Positions 7,609-16,030 of a DNA stretch of 52,829 nucleotides are shown here, piece by piece; positions within the stretch are counted from its first letter, which is position 1; each line of letters begins with the position of its first letter. The translations under genes and the position numbers were made by a program. Origin of the DNA: an uncultured Collinsella sp. (GTDB lineage: Bacteria > Actinomycetota > Coriobacteriia > Coriobacteriales > Coriobacteriaceae); assembly GCA_900756945.1 (NCBI GenBank), contig CAAELZ010000032.1, forward strand, positions 1 through 52,829, given 5' to 3'. The notes under the pieces were generated by a model. That model did not search any database. It was given only the letters and a program-made list of their open reading frames with translations, and was not told the DNA's origin.

Positions 7609-8946
7609 ATGCAGTTCGATCAGGTGACGGTTATCGGTGGCGGTCTGGCGGGTTCGGAATGCGCGATCCAGCTGGCAGACCGCGGTTTTGCCGTTAGGCT
7701 GTGCGAGATGCGCCCCCAGGTTAGCTCCCCGGCTCACCATACCGATCACTTGGCAGAGCTCGTCTGCTCCAATTCGTTTAAGTCGACCCGTCCGGATTCC
7801 GCGGCTGGTTTGCTGAAGGCCGAGCTTAAGCGCATGGGTTCAGTCCTGCTCGATTGCGCCCATCGCGCGGCTGTTCCCGCCGGCGGTGCCCTGGCGGTCG
7901 ACCGCGTCAAGTTTTCCGAGCTTGTCGAGGCCGAGGTTGCCGCCCGTCCCAATATCGAGGTCGTGCACGGCGAGGTCACGCAGATTCCCGAGGGCCACGT
8001 GGTCATTGCCGCGGGCCCGCTGTGTTCACCGGCGCTGAGCGAAGAGGTCATGAAGCTCGTCGGCGGCGACGCCCTTGCGTTCTTCGATGCCGCGGCGCCG
8101 ATCGTCGATGCCTCCACGCTCGATATGGACGTGCTGTTCTCGCAGTCGCGCTACGAGGAGCAGGGGAGCGGCGACTATCTCAACGCTCCGCTCAACAAGG
8201 AGGAGTACGAGGCCTTTATCGAGGCACTTACCACGGCCGACCGCGTGGTGCTCAAAGACTTTGAGGGCGGCGATCTGTTCCAGGCCTGCCAACCTGCCGA
8301 GGAAGTTGCGCGCACCGGCAAGGACGCCATTCGCTTTGGCGCCATGAAGCCCGTCGGCCTCACCGACCCGCGTACCGGACGTCGCCCCTGGGCGGCGATT
8401 CAGCTGCGTGCCGAGAACAAGGAGAAGACCGCCTATAACCTGGTGGGCTTCCAGACAAACCTGACCTTTGGCGAGCAGAAGCGCGTCTTCCATATGGTGC
8501 CGGGCCTGGGGAACGCTGAGTTCTTCCGCTACGGTGTCATGCATCGCAATACCTTTGTCGACGCCCCGCACGTGCTCGATGGCACCTTTGCCGTGCCCGG
8601 TACCGGCGTGCGCCTGGCCGGTCAGATCACCGGCACCGAGGGGTACATGGAAGCCGTGGCGACCGGTCTGCTCGCGGCGCTCAACACCTATGCCGAGGCT
8701 ATCGGTGTCGCGGGCGTCGAGTTGCCGCGCGTGGGCGCCCTGGGTGCGCTCGTGGGCTATGCGACCGATCCTGCCACCGTGGGCTATCAGCCTATGCATG
8801 TCAACTTTGGCCTGGTGCCGCCACTCGAGGATGGTAAGCGCCGCAGCAAGCGCGACCGCTACCAGGCCTATGCGGACCGTGCGCTCGAGGCCCTTGATGC
8901 CTATCTGGCCACTCGTCCTGATCTGTTTGGAGGCGACCGTTCATAG
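7609..8946 (+). CDS. trmFO: folate-dependent tRNA (uracil-54-C5)-methyltransferase
   Basis: TrmFO makes ribothymidine at position 54 of tRNA using methylenetetrahydrofolate and FAD. The 445-residue product begins with the FAD-binding VIGGGLAGSECAIQLA. It carries the family motifs SSPAHHTDHLAELVCSNSF, with the conserved Cys, and FGAMKPVGL. The C-terminus has the conserved MHVNFGLVPPL. ATG 7609 has AAAGG 9 nt upstream; the in-frame TTG at 7603 sits too close to that site. The last codons (GGA GGC) double as the ribosome-binding site for xerC, and the TAG stop overlaps the likely xerC start. Confidence 0.97.
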   Translation: MQFDQVTVIGGGLAGSECAIQLADRGFAVRLCEMRPQVSSPAHHTDHLAELVCSNSFKSTRPDSAAGLLKAELKRMGSVLLDCAHRAAVPAGGALAVDRVKFSELVEAEVAARPNIEVVHGEVTQIPEGHVVIAAGPLCSPALSEEVMKLVGGDALAFFDAAAPIVDASTLDMDVLFSQSRYEEQGSGDYLNAPLNKEEYEAFIEALTTADRVVLKDFEGGDLFQACQPAEEVARTGKDAIRFGAMKPVGLTDPRTGRRPWAAIQLRAENKEKTAYNLVGFQTNLTFGEQKRVFHMVPGLGNAEFFRYGVMHRNTFVDAPHVLDGTFAVPGTGVRLAGQITGTEGYMEAVATGLLAALNTYAEAIGVAGVELPRVGALGALVGYATDPATVGYQPMHVNFGLVPPLEDGKRRSKRDRYQAYADRALEALDAYLATRPDLFGGDRS

Positions 8947-9863
8947 CCTTTGACCTGTACGACACCGTCGACTCGTTTATCGCCTATATCTCACGTGTCG
9001 AGGGACTTTCTCCCAACACGGTGACGGCCTATGGCTCGAGGCTGGAGCGCTTTGCTGCCTGGTGCGAGCGCGAGGATATCGATGCTTTCGCTGCCGACGT
9101 GCGCACCATTCGTCGCTATCTTGCCGAGCTTTCGCGTGAGCAGGTGGCTCCCCGAACGCTTGCGGCGCATCTGTCGGCTATCCGATCGCTCTATCGATGG
9201 ATGGCTGCCGAGGGGGTCGTGGAGGGCGATGTGGTCTCGGCAATTTCCTCGCCCAAGCTCCCGCGCGATCTACCCGGTGTGCTGACGACCCAACAGGTGG
9301 AGGCGCTGCTCAAGACGCCTGATACCTCAACACCCGCGGGACTGCGCGATGCGGCGATGCTCGAGCTGCTCTATGCCTCGGGCGCCCGTATCTCTGAGCT
9401 CGCAGCACTCAATGTGGAGTCCATTGCGTGGTCCGAACGCACGCTGCGCCTGTGGGGCAAGGGGAGCAAAGAACGTATCGTCCCTCTGTATCGTCGTGCG
9501 CTCGAGGCGACGCGTCTCTATATCGAGGATGGGAGGCCGGAGTTGCTCGCTCAGGCAAAGCGTCGTGACCCCGCTACCGGGCCGCATCCACTGCTTATAT
9601 CGGCGCGCGGTAATCGCATGAGTGCCGCCATGCTCAGGCGGCGGTTTCATACTCTGGCGACGCTCGCCGGCATTCCGGCCGACATCGCCCCGCATGCGAT
9701 GCGCCATACCTTTGCGACCGACTTGCTCGAGGGCGGCGCGGACCTGCGCTCGGTTCAAGAGCTGCTAGGTCATGCGAGCCTGTCCACGACGCAGATCTAC
9801 ACGCATCTCACACCCGATCGGCTTAAGCGGGCTGTGGCTCAAGCCCATCCCCGCGGCGAATAG
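8943..9863 (+). CDS. xerC: XerC/CodV-like tyrosine recombinase with a non-canonical start
   Basis: A chromosomal-type tyrosine recombinase, expected to resolve chromosome dimers at dif. Catalytic residues are visible in order: Arg in SGARISEL, Lys in WGKGSKERIV, HAMRHTFA, LGHASL and Tyr in TQIYTHL. The order trmFO-xerC matches Bacillus trmFO-codV and argues against a phage integrase. The reading frame is homologous from codon 8946 onward (AFDLYDTVDSFIAYIS, then EGLSPNT), but it has no ATG, GTG or TTG between the in-frame stop at 8919 and GTG 9021. GGAGG (8929-8933) is correctly spaced for ATA at 8943, which overlaps the trmFO TAG. Starting there gives 306 residues; GTG 9021 would give 280 and remove the first helix of the core-binding domain. 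Confidence 0.85.
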   Translation: MAFDLYDTVDSFIAYISRVEGLSPNTVTAYGSRLERFAAWCEREDIDAFAADVRTIRRYLAELSREQVAPRTLAAHLSAIRSLYRWMAAEGVVEGDVVSAISSPKLPRDLPGVLTTQQVEALLKTPDTSTPAGLRDAAMLELLYASGARISELAALNVESIAWSERTLRLWGKGSKERIVPLYRRALEATRLYIEDGRPELLAQAKRRDPATGPHPLLISARGNRMSAAMLRRRFHTLATLAGIPADIAPHAMRHTFATDLLEGGADLRSVQELLGHASLSTTQIYTHLTPDRLKRAVAQAHPRGE

Positions 9864-9912
9864 TGGCTGGGACGTCCCGCGCCGCACTCAGGTGTGTGGT
9901 TTTGATTGCGGG

Positions 9913-9941
9913 TTGGCAGGAAGAAGCATTCCTGCTATCAT
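9913..9941 (+). promoter_or_regulatory. rpsB-tsf promoter
   Basis: TTGGCA (9913-9918) and TATCAT (9936-9941) are separated by exactly 17 bp, and the -10 is preceded by TGC (extended -10). The leader to the rpsB ATG is about 135 nt. Confidence 0.75.
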
Positions 9942-9949
9942 TCATCGGG

Positions 9950-10080
9950 TTGCTTCACGGCAACATGTTTTTATCACGCACGCGCGGCTACTTCATACCG
10001 TGGTGCCCGGGCTTTGGTAGCACATGTCCGGGTTGGTTTTGGAGGATGACCCCGCGCGGAGGCAAACCACAGGAGGTTTA
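9950..10080 (+). promoter_or_regulatory. structured rpsB mRNA leader
   Basis: CCCGG (10006-10010) pairs with CCGGG (10028-10032), and GGTTT (10035-10039) with AAACC (10064-10068), the latter ending just before the AGGAGG ribosome-binding site at 10071-10076. A long structured leader is typical of rpsB-tsf transcripts, where S2 represses its own translation; that it does so here is inference. Confidence 0.45.
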
Positions 10081-10082
10081 AC

Positions 10083-10811
10083 ATGGCTACCAAGATTAAT
10101 ATCCGCACCCTGCTCGAGGCCGGCTGCCACTTCGGTCACCAGACCCGTCGCTGGAACCCCAAGATGAAGCCGTTCATCTTCGGTGAGCGCAACGGCATCT
10201 ACATCCTCGACCTCAAGCAGACCATCCTCGACGCCGACCAGGCCTACACTTTCGTCAAGAACGTCGCCAAGGGTGGCAATGTGCTGTTCGTCGGCACCAA
10301 GAAGCAGGCTCAGGAGGCCGTCAAGAACGCCGCTGAGCGCGCCAACATGCCTTATATCAACCAGCGTTGGCTCGGCGGTATGCTGACCAACTTCGTCACC
10401 ATCCGCTCCCGCATCAACCGCATGGAGGAGCTCGAGGCCATGGTCGAGGACGGTCGCATGGCAGTGCTCCCCAAGAAGGAGCAGGCTGTTCTCGGCAAGG
10501 AGCTCACCAAGCTCCAGACCAACCTCGGTGGTGCCCGCGACATGAAGGGTCTGCCCCAGGCTCTCTTCGTCATCGACACCAAGCGCGAGGAGAACGCCAT
10601 CAAGGAGGCTCAGCGCCTGAACATCCCCGTCGTCGCTCTGATCGATACCAACTCCGATCCCGACGAGGTCGAGTACGGCATCCCCTGCAACGATGACGCT
10701 ATCTCTGCTGTCACCCTTATGTGCGAGCTCATGGCTGACGCCTGCCTCGCTGGCTCCGGCAAGGAGCAGGTCTCCGAGGCCGAGATGGCCGCTGAGCCCA
10801 AGGCCGAGTAA
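10083..10811 (+). CDS. rpsB: 30S ribosomal protein S2
   Basis: S2 is a late-assembling small-subunit protein. The 242-residue product opens with TLLEAGCHFGHQTRRWNPKM and includes INQRWLGGMLTNF and IPVVALIDTNSDPDEVEYGI, all hallmark S2 sequences. The last 15 residues are acidic and variable. ATG 10083 follows AGGAGG by 6 nt. It is cotranscribed with tsf, 45 nt downstream, as in most bacteria, and the pair ends at a strong terminator. Confidence 0.99.
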   Translation: MATKINIRTLLEAGCHFGHQTRRWNPKMKPFIFGERNGIYILDLKQTILDADQAYTFVKNVAKGGNVLFVGTKKQAQEAVKNAAERANMPYINQRWLGGMLTNFVTIRSRINRMEELEAMVEDGRMAVLPKKEQAVLGKELTKLQTNLGGARDMKGLPQALFVIDTKREENAIKEAQRLNIPVVALIDTNSDPDEVEYGIPCNDDAISAVTLMCELMADACLAGSGKEQVSEAEMAAEPKAE

Positions 10812-10856
10812 ATCAGTCTTAGTTAATTCTTTTTCATCTCTTTGAAAGGAACCACA

Positions 10857-11726
10857 ATGGCCCAGATTACCGCCGCTATGGTCAAGCAGCTCCGCGAGAT
10901 GACCGACTCCCCGATGATGGAGTGCAAGAAGGCTCTCGTCGAGGCTGACGGCGACATGGACGCCGCTGTCGACGTTCTTCGTAAGAACGGTCTCGCCAAG
11001 GCTGCCAAGAAGGCTGGCCGCGAGACCAACGAGGGCGCTGTAGCCGCGTTCGTCTCCGAGGATGGCAAGACCGGCGCTCTGCTCGAGCTCTCCTGCGAGA
11101 CCGACTTCGTTGGCTCCAACGCCAAGTTCACCGGCTTTGCTTCCAAGGTCGCCGAGGTTGTCGCCACCACCGAGCCGGCCGATGTCGATGCTCTGCTCGA
11201 GAAGCCGATGGGCGAGGAGACCGTTTCCTCCGAGCTCACCGAGATGATTCACATCATGGGCGAGAACATGAAGATCTCCCGCTTCGCTGCCCGCAAGGCC
11301 GAGAACGGCGCGCTCGCTTCTTACATCCACATGGGTGGTAAGATCGGCGTCCTCGTCGAGTTCGCCTTCGAGAAGGCCGAGACCGCTCAGGCTGAGTCCT
11401 TCAAGACCTTCGCTCACGACGTTGCCCTTCAGGTTGCCGCCGTCGCCCCGATCTGCGCTACCCGCGATCAGGTTCCGGCCGAGACCGTCGAGCACGAGAA
11501 GCAGATCTACATGGCCCAGGCTGCCGAGTCCGGCAAGCCCGAGGCTATCCAGGAGAAGATGGCTGTTGGCCGTCTGGAGAAGTTCTACAAGCAGTCCGTG
11601 CTCACCGAGCAGGAGTTCATCAAGGACAGCTCCCTCACCATCAAGAAGTACGCTGAGCAGGTCTCCAAGGAGCTCGGCGACACCATTACCGTCGTTGCCT
11701 TTGACCGTCTGGTCCGTGGCGAGTAA
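10857..11726 (+). CDS. tsf: elongation factor Ts
   Basis: EF-Ts is the nucleotide exchange factor for EF-Tu. The 289-residue product begins with the UBA-like domain (VKQLREMTDSPMMECKKALV) and continues with the conserved LSCETDFVGSN. The remaining part forms the N- and C-subdomains of the core. ATG 10857 has AAAGGA 6 nt upstream; the in-frame TTG at 10842 would lie before that site. It is second and last in the rpsB-tsf transcript. Confidence 0.98.
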   Translation: MAQITAAMVKQLREMTDSPMMECKKALVEADGDMDAAVDVLRKNGLAKAAKKAGRETNEGAVAAFVSEDGKTGALLELSCETDFVGSNAKFTGFASKVAEVVATTEPADVDALLEKPMGEETVSSELTEMIHIMGENMKISRFAARKAENGALASYIHMGGKIGVLVEFAFEKAETAQAESFKTFAHDVALQVAAVAPICATRDQVPAETVEHEKQIYMAQAAESGKPEAIQEKMAVGRLEKFYKQSVLTEQEFIKDSSLTIKKYAEQVSKELGDTITVVAFDRLVRGE

Positions 11727-11749
11727 ATAAGCTCTTGTAGCTGGTAATG

Positions 11750-11785
11750 AGCAGGCTGTGGGTTTTACTCACAGCCTGCTTTTTC
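11750..11785 (+). terminator. intrinsic terminator after tsf
   Basis: AGCAGGCTGTG (11750-11760) pairs perfectly with CACAGCCTGCT (11770-11780), followed by TTTT. It isolates rpsB-tsf from the pyrH series. Confidence 0.95.
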
Positions 11786-11843
11786 ATGGCTCTTATCAGA
11801 GCCTTTGATATCATATTGAGAGTCTAATTAAAGGAGGATCGCT

Positions 11844-12566
11844 TTGTCCGACATCCGATATAAACGAGTGCTTCTTAAGCTTTCCGGCGAAGCGCTGATG
11901 GGCGACGGCCAATATGGCATCGACCCCAAGGTTACCGATCATCTTGCCAAGCAGGTCAAGGAGCTGCTCGCCGTTGGCCATGAGGTCGGCGTCGTTGTCG
12001 GCGGCGGCAATATTTTCCGCGGCATGGCAGGCGCTGCCGGTGGCATGGAGCGTGCTCAGGCCGACTACATGGGCATGCTCGCGACCGTTATGAACGCGCT
12101 CGCCCTGCAGGATGCTTTCGAGCATAACGACGTTCCCTGCCGTGTGATGAGCGCTATCCAGATGAACGAGATCTGCGAGCCCTATATTCGCCGTCGCGCC
12201 ATCAACCACCTTTCCAAGGGCAACGTCGTTATTTTTGCCGCCGGTTCGGGCAATCCGTACTTTACGACCGACACCGCCGCGGCTCTTCGTGCGTGCGAGA
12301 TCGGCGCCGAGATTCTGATTAAAGCCACCAAGGTTGACGGCATCTACGACAAGGATCCCGTCAAGTGCGCCGATGCCGTCCGTTTTGACAAGATTACCTA
12401 TCACGAGGTTCTCGTTCGCGGTCTGCAGGTTATGGATTCCACGGCTACGGCCCTGTGCCAGGATAACCGTATGCCTATTTTGGTCCTCAACATCGATGGC
12501 GAGGACACCGTCAAGCGCGCGCTCGCGGGTGAGCCCGTCGGCACGCTCGTCTATCAGGAGGATTAA
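11844..12566 (+). CDS. pyrH: UMP kinase
   Basis: PyrH phosphorylates UMP to UDP, the step after the pyr operon product in this same window. The 240-residue product has the amino-acid kinase fold: LLKLSGEALMG at the start, VVVGGGNIFRG, the TTDTAAALRACEIGAE loop and KVDGIYDKDP. The start is TTG 11844, 6 nt after AAAGGAGG; no ATG or GTG is available at the conserved N-terminus. It is the first gene of a long series that runs with short gaps or overlaps to proS. Confidence 0.98.
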   Translation: MSDIRYKRVLLKLSGEALMGDGQYGIDPKVTDHLAKQVKELLAVGHEVGVVVGGGNIFRGMAGAAGGMERAQADYMGMLATVMNALALQDAFEHNDVPCRVMSAIQMNEICEPYIRRRAINHLSKGNVVIFAAGSGNPYFTTDTAAALRACEIGAEILIKATKVDGIYDKDPVKCADAVRFDKITYHEVLVRGLQVMDSTATALCQDNRMPILVLNIDGEDTVKRALAGEPVGTLVYQED

Positions 12567-12568
12567 GC

Positions 12569-13105
12569 ATGGCAGAGAACATCACCGCCCATATGGACAA
12601 GTCGCTCGAGTCCCTCAAGCATAACTTCTCCAAGGTCCGTACCGGTCGTGCCAACGCCAACATTCTGTCCGACATCACCGTCGATTATTACGGTGTCCCC
12701 ACGCCGGTCACGCAGGTTGCCGCCGTCAAGACCCCCGAGGCTCACATGCTGCTCATCGAGCCGTGGGATAAGGCGCTCATCAATGCTATCGTCAAGGCCA
12801 TCGGCGCTTCCGATCTGGGTATTACCCCCAACTCCGATGGCACCGTCGTTCGTCTTCCGTTCCCGGCTCCTACTGAGGAGCGCCGTCGCGAGCTCGTCAA
12901 GGAGTGCCGCGAGTACGCCGAGCAGGCCAAGGTGTCTATCCGTAACATCCGTCGCGACTTCAACAACAAGCTCGAGCGCGATGAGGAGCTCACCGAGGAC
13001 GATGTCCGTCGCGAGCAGGCCAAGGTCCAGAAGCACACCGATGAGTATGTCGCCAAGGTCGAGGAGCTTCTGAAGGAAAAAGAAGCCGAGGTCATGGAGA
13101 TCTAA
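12569..13105 (+). CDS. frr: ribosome recycling factor
   Basis: RRF splits post-termination ribosomes together with EF-G. The 178-residue product is slightly shorter than the usual 185. It shows the conserved LKHNFSKVRTGRANANIL, VRLPFPAPTEERRRELVK and the helical C-terminus DVRREQAKVQKHTDEYV. The ATG lies 2 nt after the pyrH stop behind AGGAGG. The order pyrH-frr-uppS-cdsA-dxr is conserved across many bacteria. Confidence 0.98.
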   Translation: MAENITAHMDKSLESLKHNFSKVRTGRANANILSDITVDYYGVPTPVTQVAAVKTPEAHMLLIEPWDKALINAIVKAIGASDLGITPNSDGTVVRLPFPAPTEERRRELVKECREYAEQAKVSIRNIRRDFNNKLERDEELTEDDVRREQAKVQKHTDEYVAKVEELLKEKEAEVMEI

Positions 13106-13106
13106 G

Positions 13107-13901
13107 GTGCAATACGACGAGCATAAACTGGTCGAGTACTTTGCCGACGCCCCTGTGGGCGTCGGTTTTTCCGACCTTGACCTCAATAACATTCCGCACC
13201 ATATCTCGTGCATCATGGACGGCAACGGTCGTTGGGCCACATCGCGCGGTCTTGCACGCACCGAGGGCCACAAGGCGGGTATCGTCTCCCTTCGCGAGAT
13301 TATTACCGCCTGCGTGCGTCTGGGCGTCGACGTGCTTTCGGCCTATGCGTTTTCTACCGAAAACTGGAACCGCCCGCAGCATGAGGTCAACGTCTTGATG
13401 CACCTGTTTGCCAAGACGTTTATCGACGAGCTGCCGCTTCTGAAGCGCGAAAACGTGCGCGTTGTCTTTTTGGGTGACATTTCCGCGCTGCCCAAGAAGA
13501 CCCGCGACGTTTTTGAACGCGGTCTTGCCGAGTGCGCCAATCACACCGGCATGACGCTGGCGCTTGCCGTCAACTACGGCGCGCGTGCCGAGATTACCCG
13601 CGCTGTCCGTCAAATCGCACTCGACGCTGCCGCCGGTAAGATCGATCCTGGCACAATTGATGACGACATGGTGGCTTCCCACCTCTATACCGCCGGCCTT
13701 CCCGATCCTGAGCTTGTGATTCGCACTTCTGGTGAGCTGCGCCTTTCGAACTATCTGCTGTGGCAGGTGGCCTATTCCGAATTCTACGTCACCGATACCT
13801 ATTGGCCCGACTTTGATCGTTGGGGCCTTGTCGACGCCATTTTGGCCTATCAGGGCCGTGACCGTAGGTTTGGTGGACTGAGCAAGACCGAGGAGGCTTA
13901 A
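13107..13901 (+). CDS. uppS: isoprenyl diphosphate (undecaprenyl pyrophosphate) synthase
   Basis: A cis-prenyltransferase that makes the C55 lipid carrier for cell-wall synthesis. The catalytic Asp lies in ISCIMDGNGRWA, about residue 39; SAYAFSTENWNRP and the C-terminal ELVIRTSGELRLSNYLLWQ are diagnostic. The first 30 residues form an extra, poorly conserved segment. The GTG start directly follows the frr stop and is translationally coupled. Its supply of isopentenyl units is helped by dxr and ispG in the same gene series. The product has 264 residues. Confidence 0.96.
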   Translation: MQYDEHKLVEYFADAPVGVGFSDLDLNNIPHHISCIMDGNGRWATSRGLARTEGHKAGIVSLREIITACVRLGVDVLSAYAFSTENWNRPQHEVNVLMHLFAKTFIDELPLLKRENVRVVFLGDISALPKKTRDVFERGLAECANHTGMTLALAVNYGARAEITRAVRQIALDAAAGKIDPGTIDDDMVASHLYTAGLPDPELVIRTSGELRLSNYLLWQVAYSEFYVTDTYWPDFDRWGLVDAILAYQGRDRRFGGLSKTEEA

Positions 13902-13903
13902 TC

Positions 13904-14818
13904 GTGTCCGATCGTCCCAAGGCATCTGCTCCCAAGACGCCAGTTTCGGCGGCGCCTGCGCGCAAGGCTGCCGCTGCGGGAGCACCTGCAGCAAAGAGCG
14001 GCACCGGTTCGTGGCTGGCGGGCTTTATTACCCGTGCCGCCGCCGGTATCGTCTACGCCGTTGTCTTTATCCTGTGCCTGGTTTTGGGTATCGTGCCCAC
14101 GGCCATCTTTGTTTCTGTCATGAGCGGTCTGTGCTGCTATGAGTTTTTCCGTATGACAAGGCTCGATGGCAAGATGGCTAACGAGCGCATGGGTATCGCT
14201 GCCGCCGTACTCTTTCCGCTGTCGGCGTTGGGCGATTCGATGTTGCTGAATGCCCTGCTTTTTGCCTTGATGCTCGCTGTGGGCATTTGGTATGTCTGGT
14301 CGCCGCGTACCCGCATCTCTGATGTGGCCGTGACGCTCATGGGTCCCATCTACACTGGCTTTATGCTGTCGGCTATCGTGCTGCTGCGCGATGCCGTGCC
14401 CGGTTTTGCCGGCGCCCTGCTTTCAGTGGGCGTTTGCGCGTCCCTTTGGGTCTCCGATTCGTTTGCCTACATCGTGGGCAGCCGTATCGGCAAGCACAAG
14501 ATGGTTCCCAAGATCTCTCCCAAAAAGAGCTGGGAGGGGTTTGCCGGCGGCATCTTGGGCTCGGTTTTGATTTGGCTCATCCTGTGGGCGACGCACTTCT
14601 ACAAGCTCAGCCTGCCCTATGCGCTGCTGTGCGGCGTGGTCGTGTCCATTCTGGGCGTTATCGGCGACCTTATCGAGTCGCGCATCAAGCGCGGTGTGGG
14701 CGTCAAAGATTCCGGCAACCTTATCCCGGGCCATGGCGGCATGCTCGACCGTAGCGATTCGCTTATCTTTGGCTGCATTACCGCGCAGCTGCTTTTGATG
14801 ATCGGAGGCGTGCTGTAA
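13904..14818 (+). CDS. cdsA: phosphatidate cytidylyltransferase
   Basis: CdsA makes CDP-diacylglycerol, the precursor of bacterial phospholipids, in the membrane. The signature near the C-terminus is split between SRIKRGVGVKDSGNLIPGHG and GMLDRSDSL. About eight hydrophobic segments are visible from residue 38 onward (AGIVYAVVFILCLVLGIV is the first). The first 38 residues are an Ala/Pro/Lys-rich cytosolic extension. Length is 304 residues. The GTG start follows GAGGAGG, 2 nt after the uppS stop; the stop overlaps the dxr ATG. Confidence 0.96.
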   Translation: MSDRPKASAPKTPVSAAPARKAAAAGAPAAKSGTGSWLAGFITRAAAGIVYAVVFILCLVLGIVPTAIFVSVMSGLCCYEFFRMTRLDGKMANERMGIAAAVLFPLSALGDSMLLNALLFALMLAVGIWYVWSPRTRISDVAVTLMGPIYTGFMLSAIVLLRDAVPGFAGALLSVGVCASLWVSDSFAYIVGSRIGKHKMVPKISPKKSWEGFAGGILGSVLIWLILWATHFYKLSLPYALLCGVVVSILGVIGDLIESRIKRGVGVKDSGNLIPGHGGMLDRSDSLIFGCITAQLLLMIGGVL

Positions 14819-16005
14819 TGTCCTTCCAAACGACGTATGGCCCCGATGGACGCCTTCGCGTTGCCATCCTGGGTTGTACGGGCTCCATCGGCACCCAGGC
14901 ACTCGATGTGTGCCGTCAGCATGCCGATCGCCTGCAGGTGACGGCGCTGTCCGTTAACTCCAGTACCTCCGAGCTCGTTGCCGCTGCCCGCGAGTTCTCG
15001 GTTCCGGCGGTTGCCGTGGCCGATGTCGCTCATGGCGATGACGCCGTGCTGCAGGAGTTGCCCGAGGGCACGCAGCTCGGTGTTGGCGCGCAGGCGGTTT
15101 GCGAGCTCGCGCGTCGCGACGATGTCGACTGCGTGCTCGTCGCTATTGTGGGCGCCGCCGGTCTCGAGGCGAGCCATGCGGCCTTGACCTCGAATAAGCG
15201 CCTTGCCCTTGCCAACAAGGAGTCCCTCGTCGTCGGTGGCGACTTGCTTATGCCGTTGGCGCAACCGGGCCAGCTTATTCCGGTCGACTCTGAGCATTCC
15301 GCCATCTACCAGTGCTATCTGGGGGAGAACCCGCGCGAGGCCCACTGCATTTGGCTCACCTGCTCGGGCGGTCCGTTCTTTGGCCGCACGCGCGACGAGC
15401 TCGATCGCGTGACGCGTGCCGATGCCCTCGCGCATCCCACGTGGGCCATGGGTGCCAAGATCACCATTGACTCCGCCACCCTCATGAACAAGGGCCTAGA
15501 GCGCATTGAGGCCATGCATCTGTTTAACTGCGACCTCGATTTCATTAACGTGGTCGTGCAGCGTCAGTCCAAGATTCACTCTATGGTCGAGTTCGCCGAC
15601 GGCTCCGTGATGGCGCATCTCGGTGCATCCGACATGCGTATTCCCATCCAGTTCGCGTTCTCGTATCCCGAGCGTTGGGATACCCCGGCGCCTCGTATCG
15701 ATTTCCGCGAGCTGGGGCAGCTCACGTTTGATGCTGCCGACATGGATACCTTCCGCTGTCTGGCACTGGCCGAGCGTGCCGGCAAGACGGGTGGCACCAT
15801 GCCGTGCGTGCTCAATGCCGCCAACGAGGTCGCCGTCGATGCCTTCCTGCACGATGGCTGCAGCTTTACCGATATCGATCGCATTGTGGAATCCTGCATG
15901 GACGCCCACGATATGCAGGCGGTCGATTCGTTTGAGCAGCTTCGCGACATCGATGCGTGGGCGCGTGAAAAGGCTGCGCAGGTGCTCGCCGCAACCCGTT
16001 CCTAA
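14818..16005 (+). CDS. dxr: 1-deoxy-D-xylulose 5-phosphate reductoisomerase
   Basis: Dxr (IspC) catalyses the NADPH-dependent committed step of the MEP isoprenoid pathway. The 395-residue product has the nucleotide-binding motif ILGCTGSIGTQALDV at residues 13-27, then LANKESLVVGG, PVDSEHSAIYQCL-like PVDSEHSAIYQC, and the SGGPF and MNKGLE substrate loops. The ATG overlaps the cdsA stop. It precedes rseP, as in many bacteria, and ispG of the same pathway lies one gene further on. Confidence 0.98.
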   Translation: MSFQTTYGPDGRLRVAILGCTGSIGTQALDVCRQHADRLQVTALSVNSSTSELVAAAREFSVPAVAVADVAHGDDAVLQELPEGTQLGVGAQAVCELARRDDVDCVLVAIVGAAGLEASHAALTSNKRLALANKESLVVGGDLLMPLAQPGQLIPVDSEHSAIYQCYLGENPREAHCIWLTCSGGPFFGRTRDELDRVTRADALAHPTWAMGAKITIDSATLMNKGLERIEAMHLFNCDLDFINVVVQRQSKIHSMVEFADGSVMAHLGASDMRIPIQFAFSYPERWDTPAPRIDFRELGQLTFDAADMDTFRCLALAERAGKTGGTMPCVLNAANEVAVDAFLHDGCSFTDIDRIVESCMDAHDMQAVDSFEQLRDIDAWAREKAAQVLAATRS

Positions 16006-16030
16006 CCCATAAGGATTGCTTTTTCGTTTT

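Noticed and set aside
8943..9863. Phage or integrative-element integrase
   Set aside because: Context trmFO-xerC, length and lack of any phage genes, att repeats or tRNA nearby fit a chromosomal Xer recombinase.
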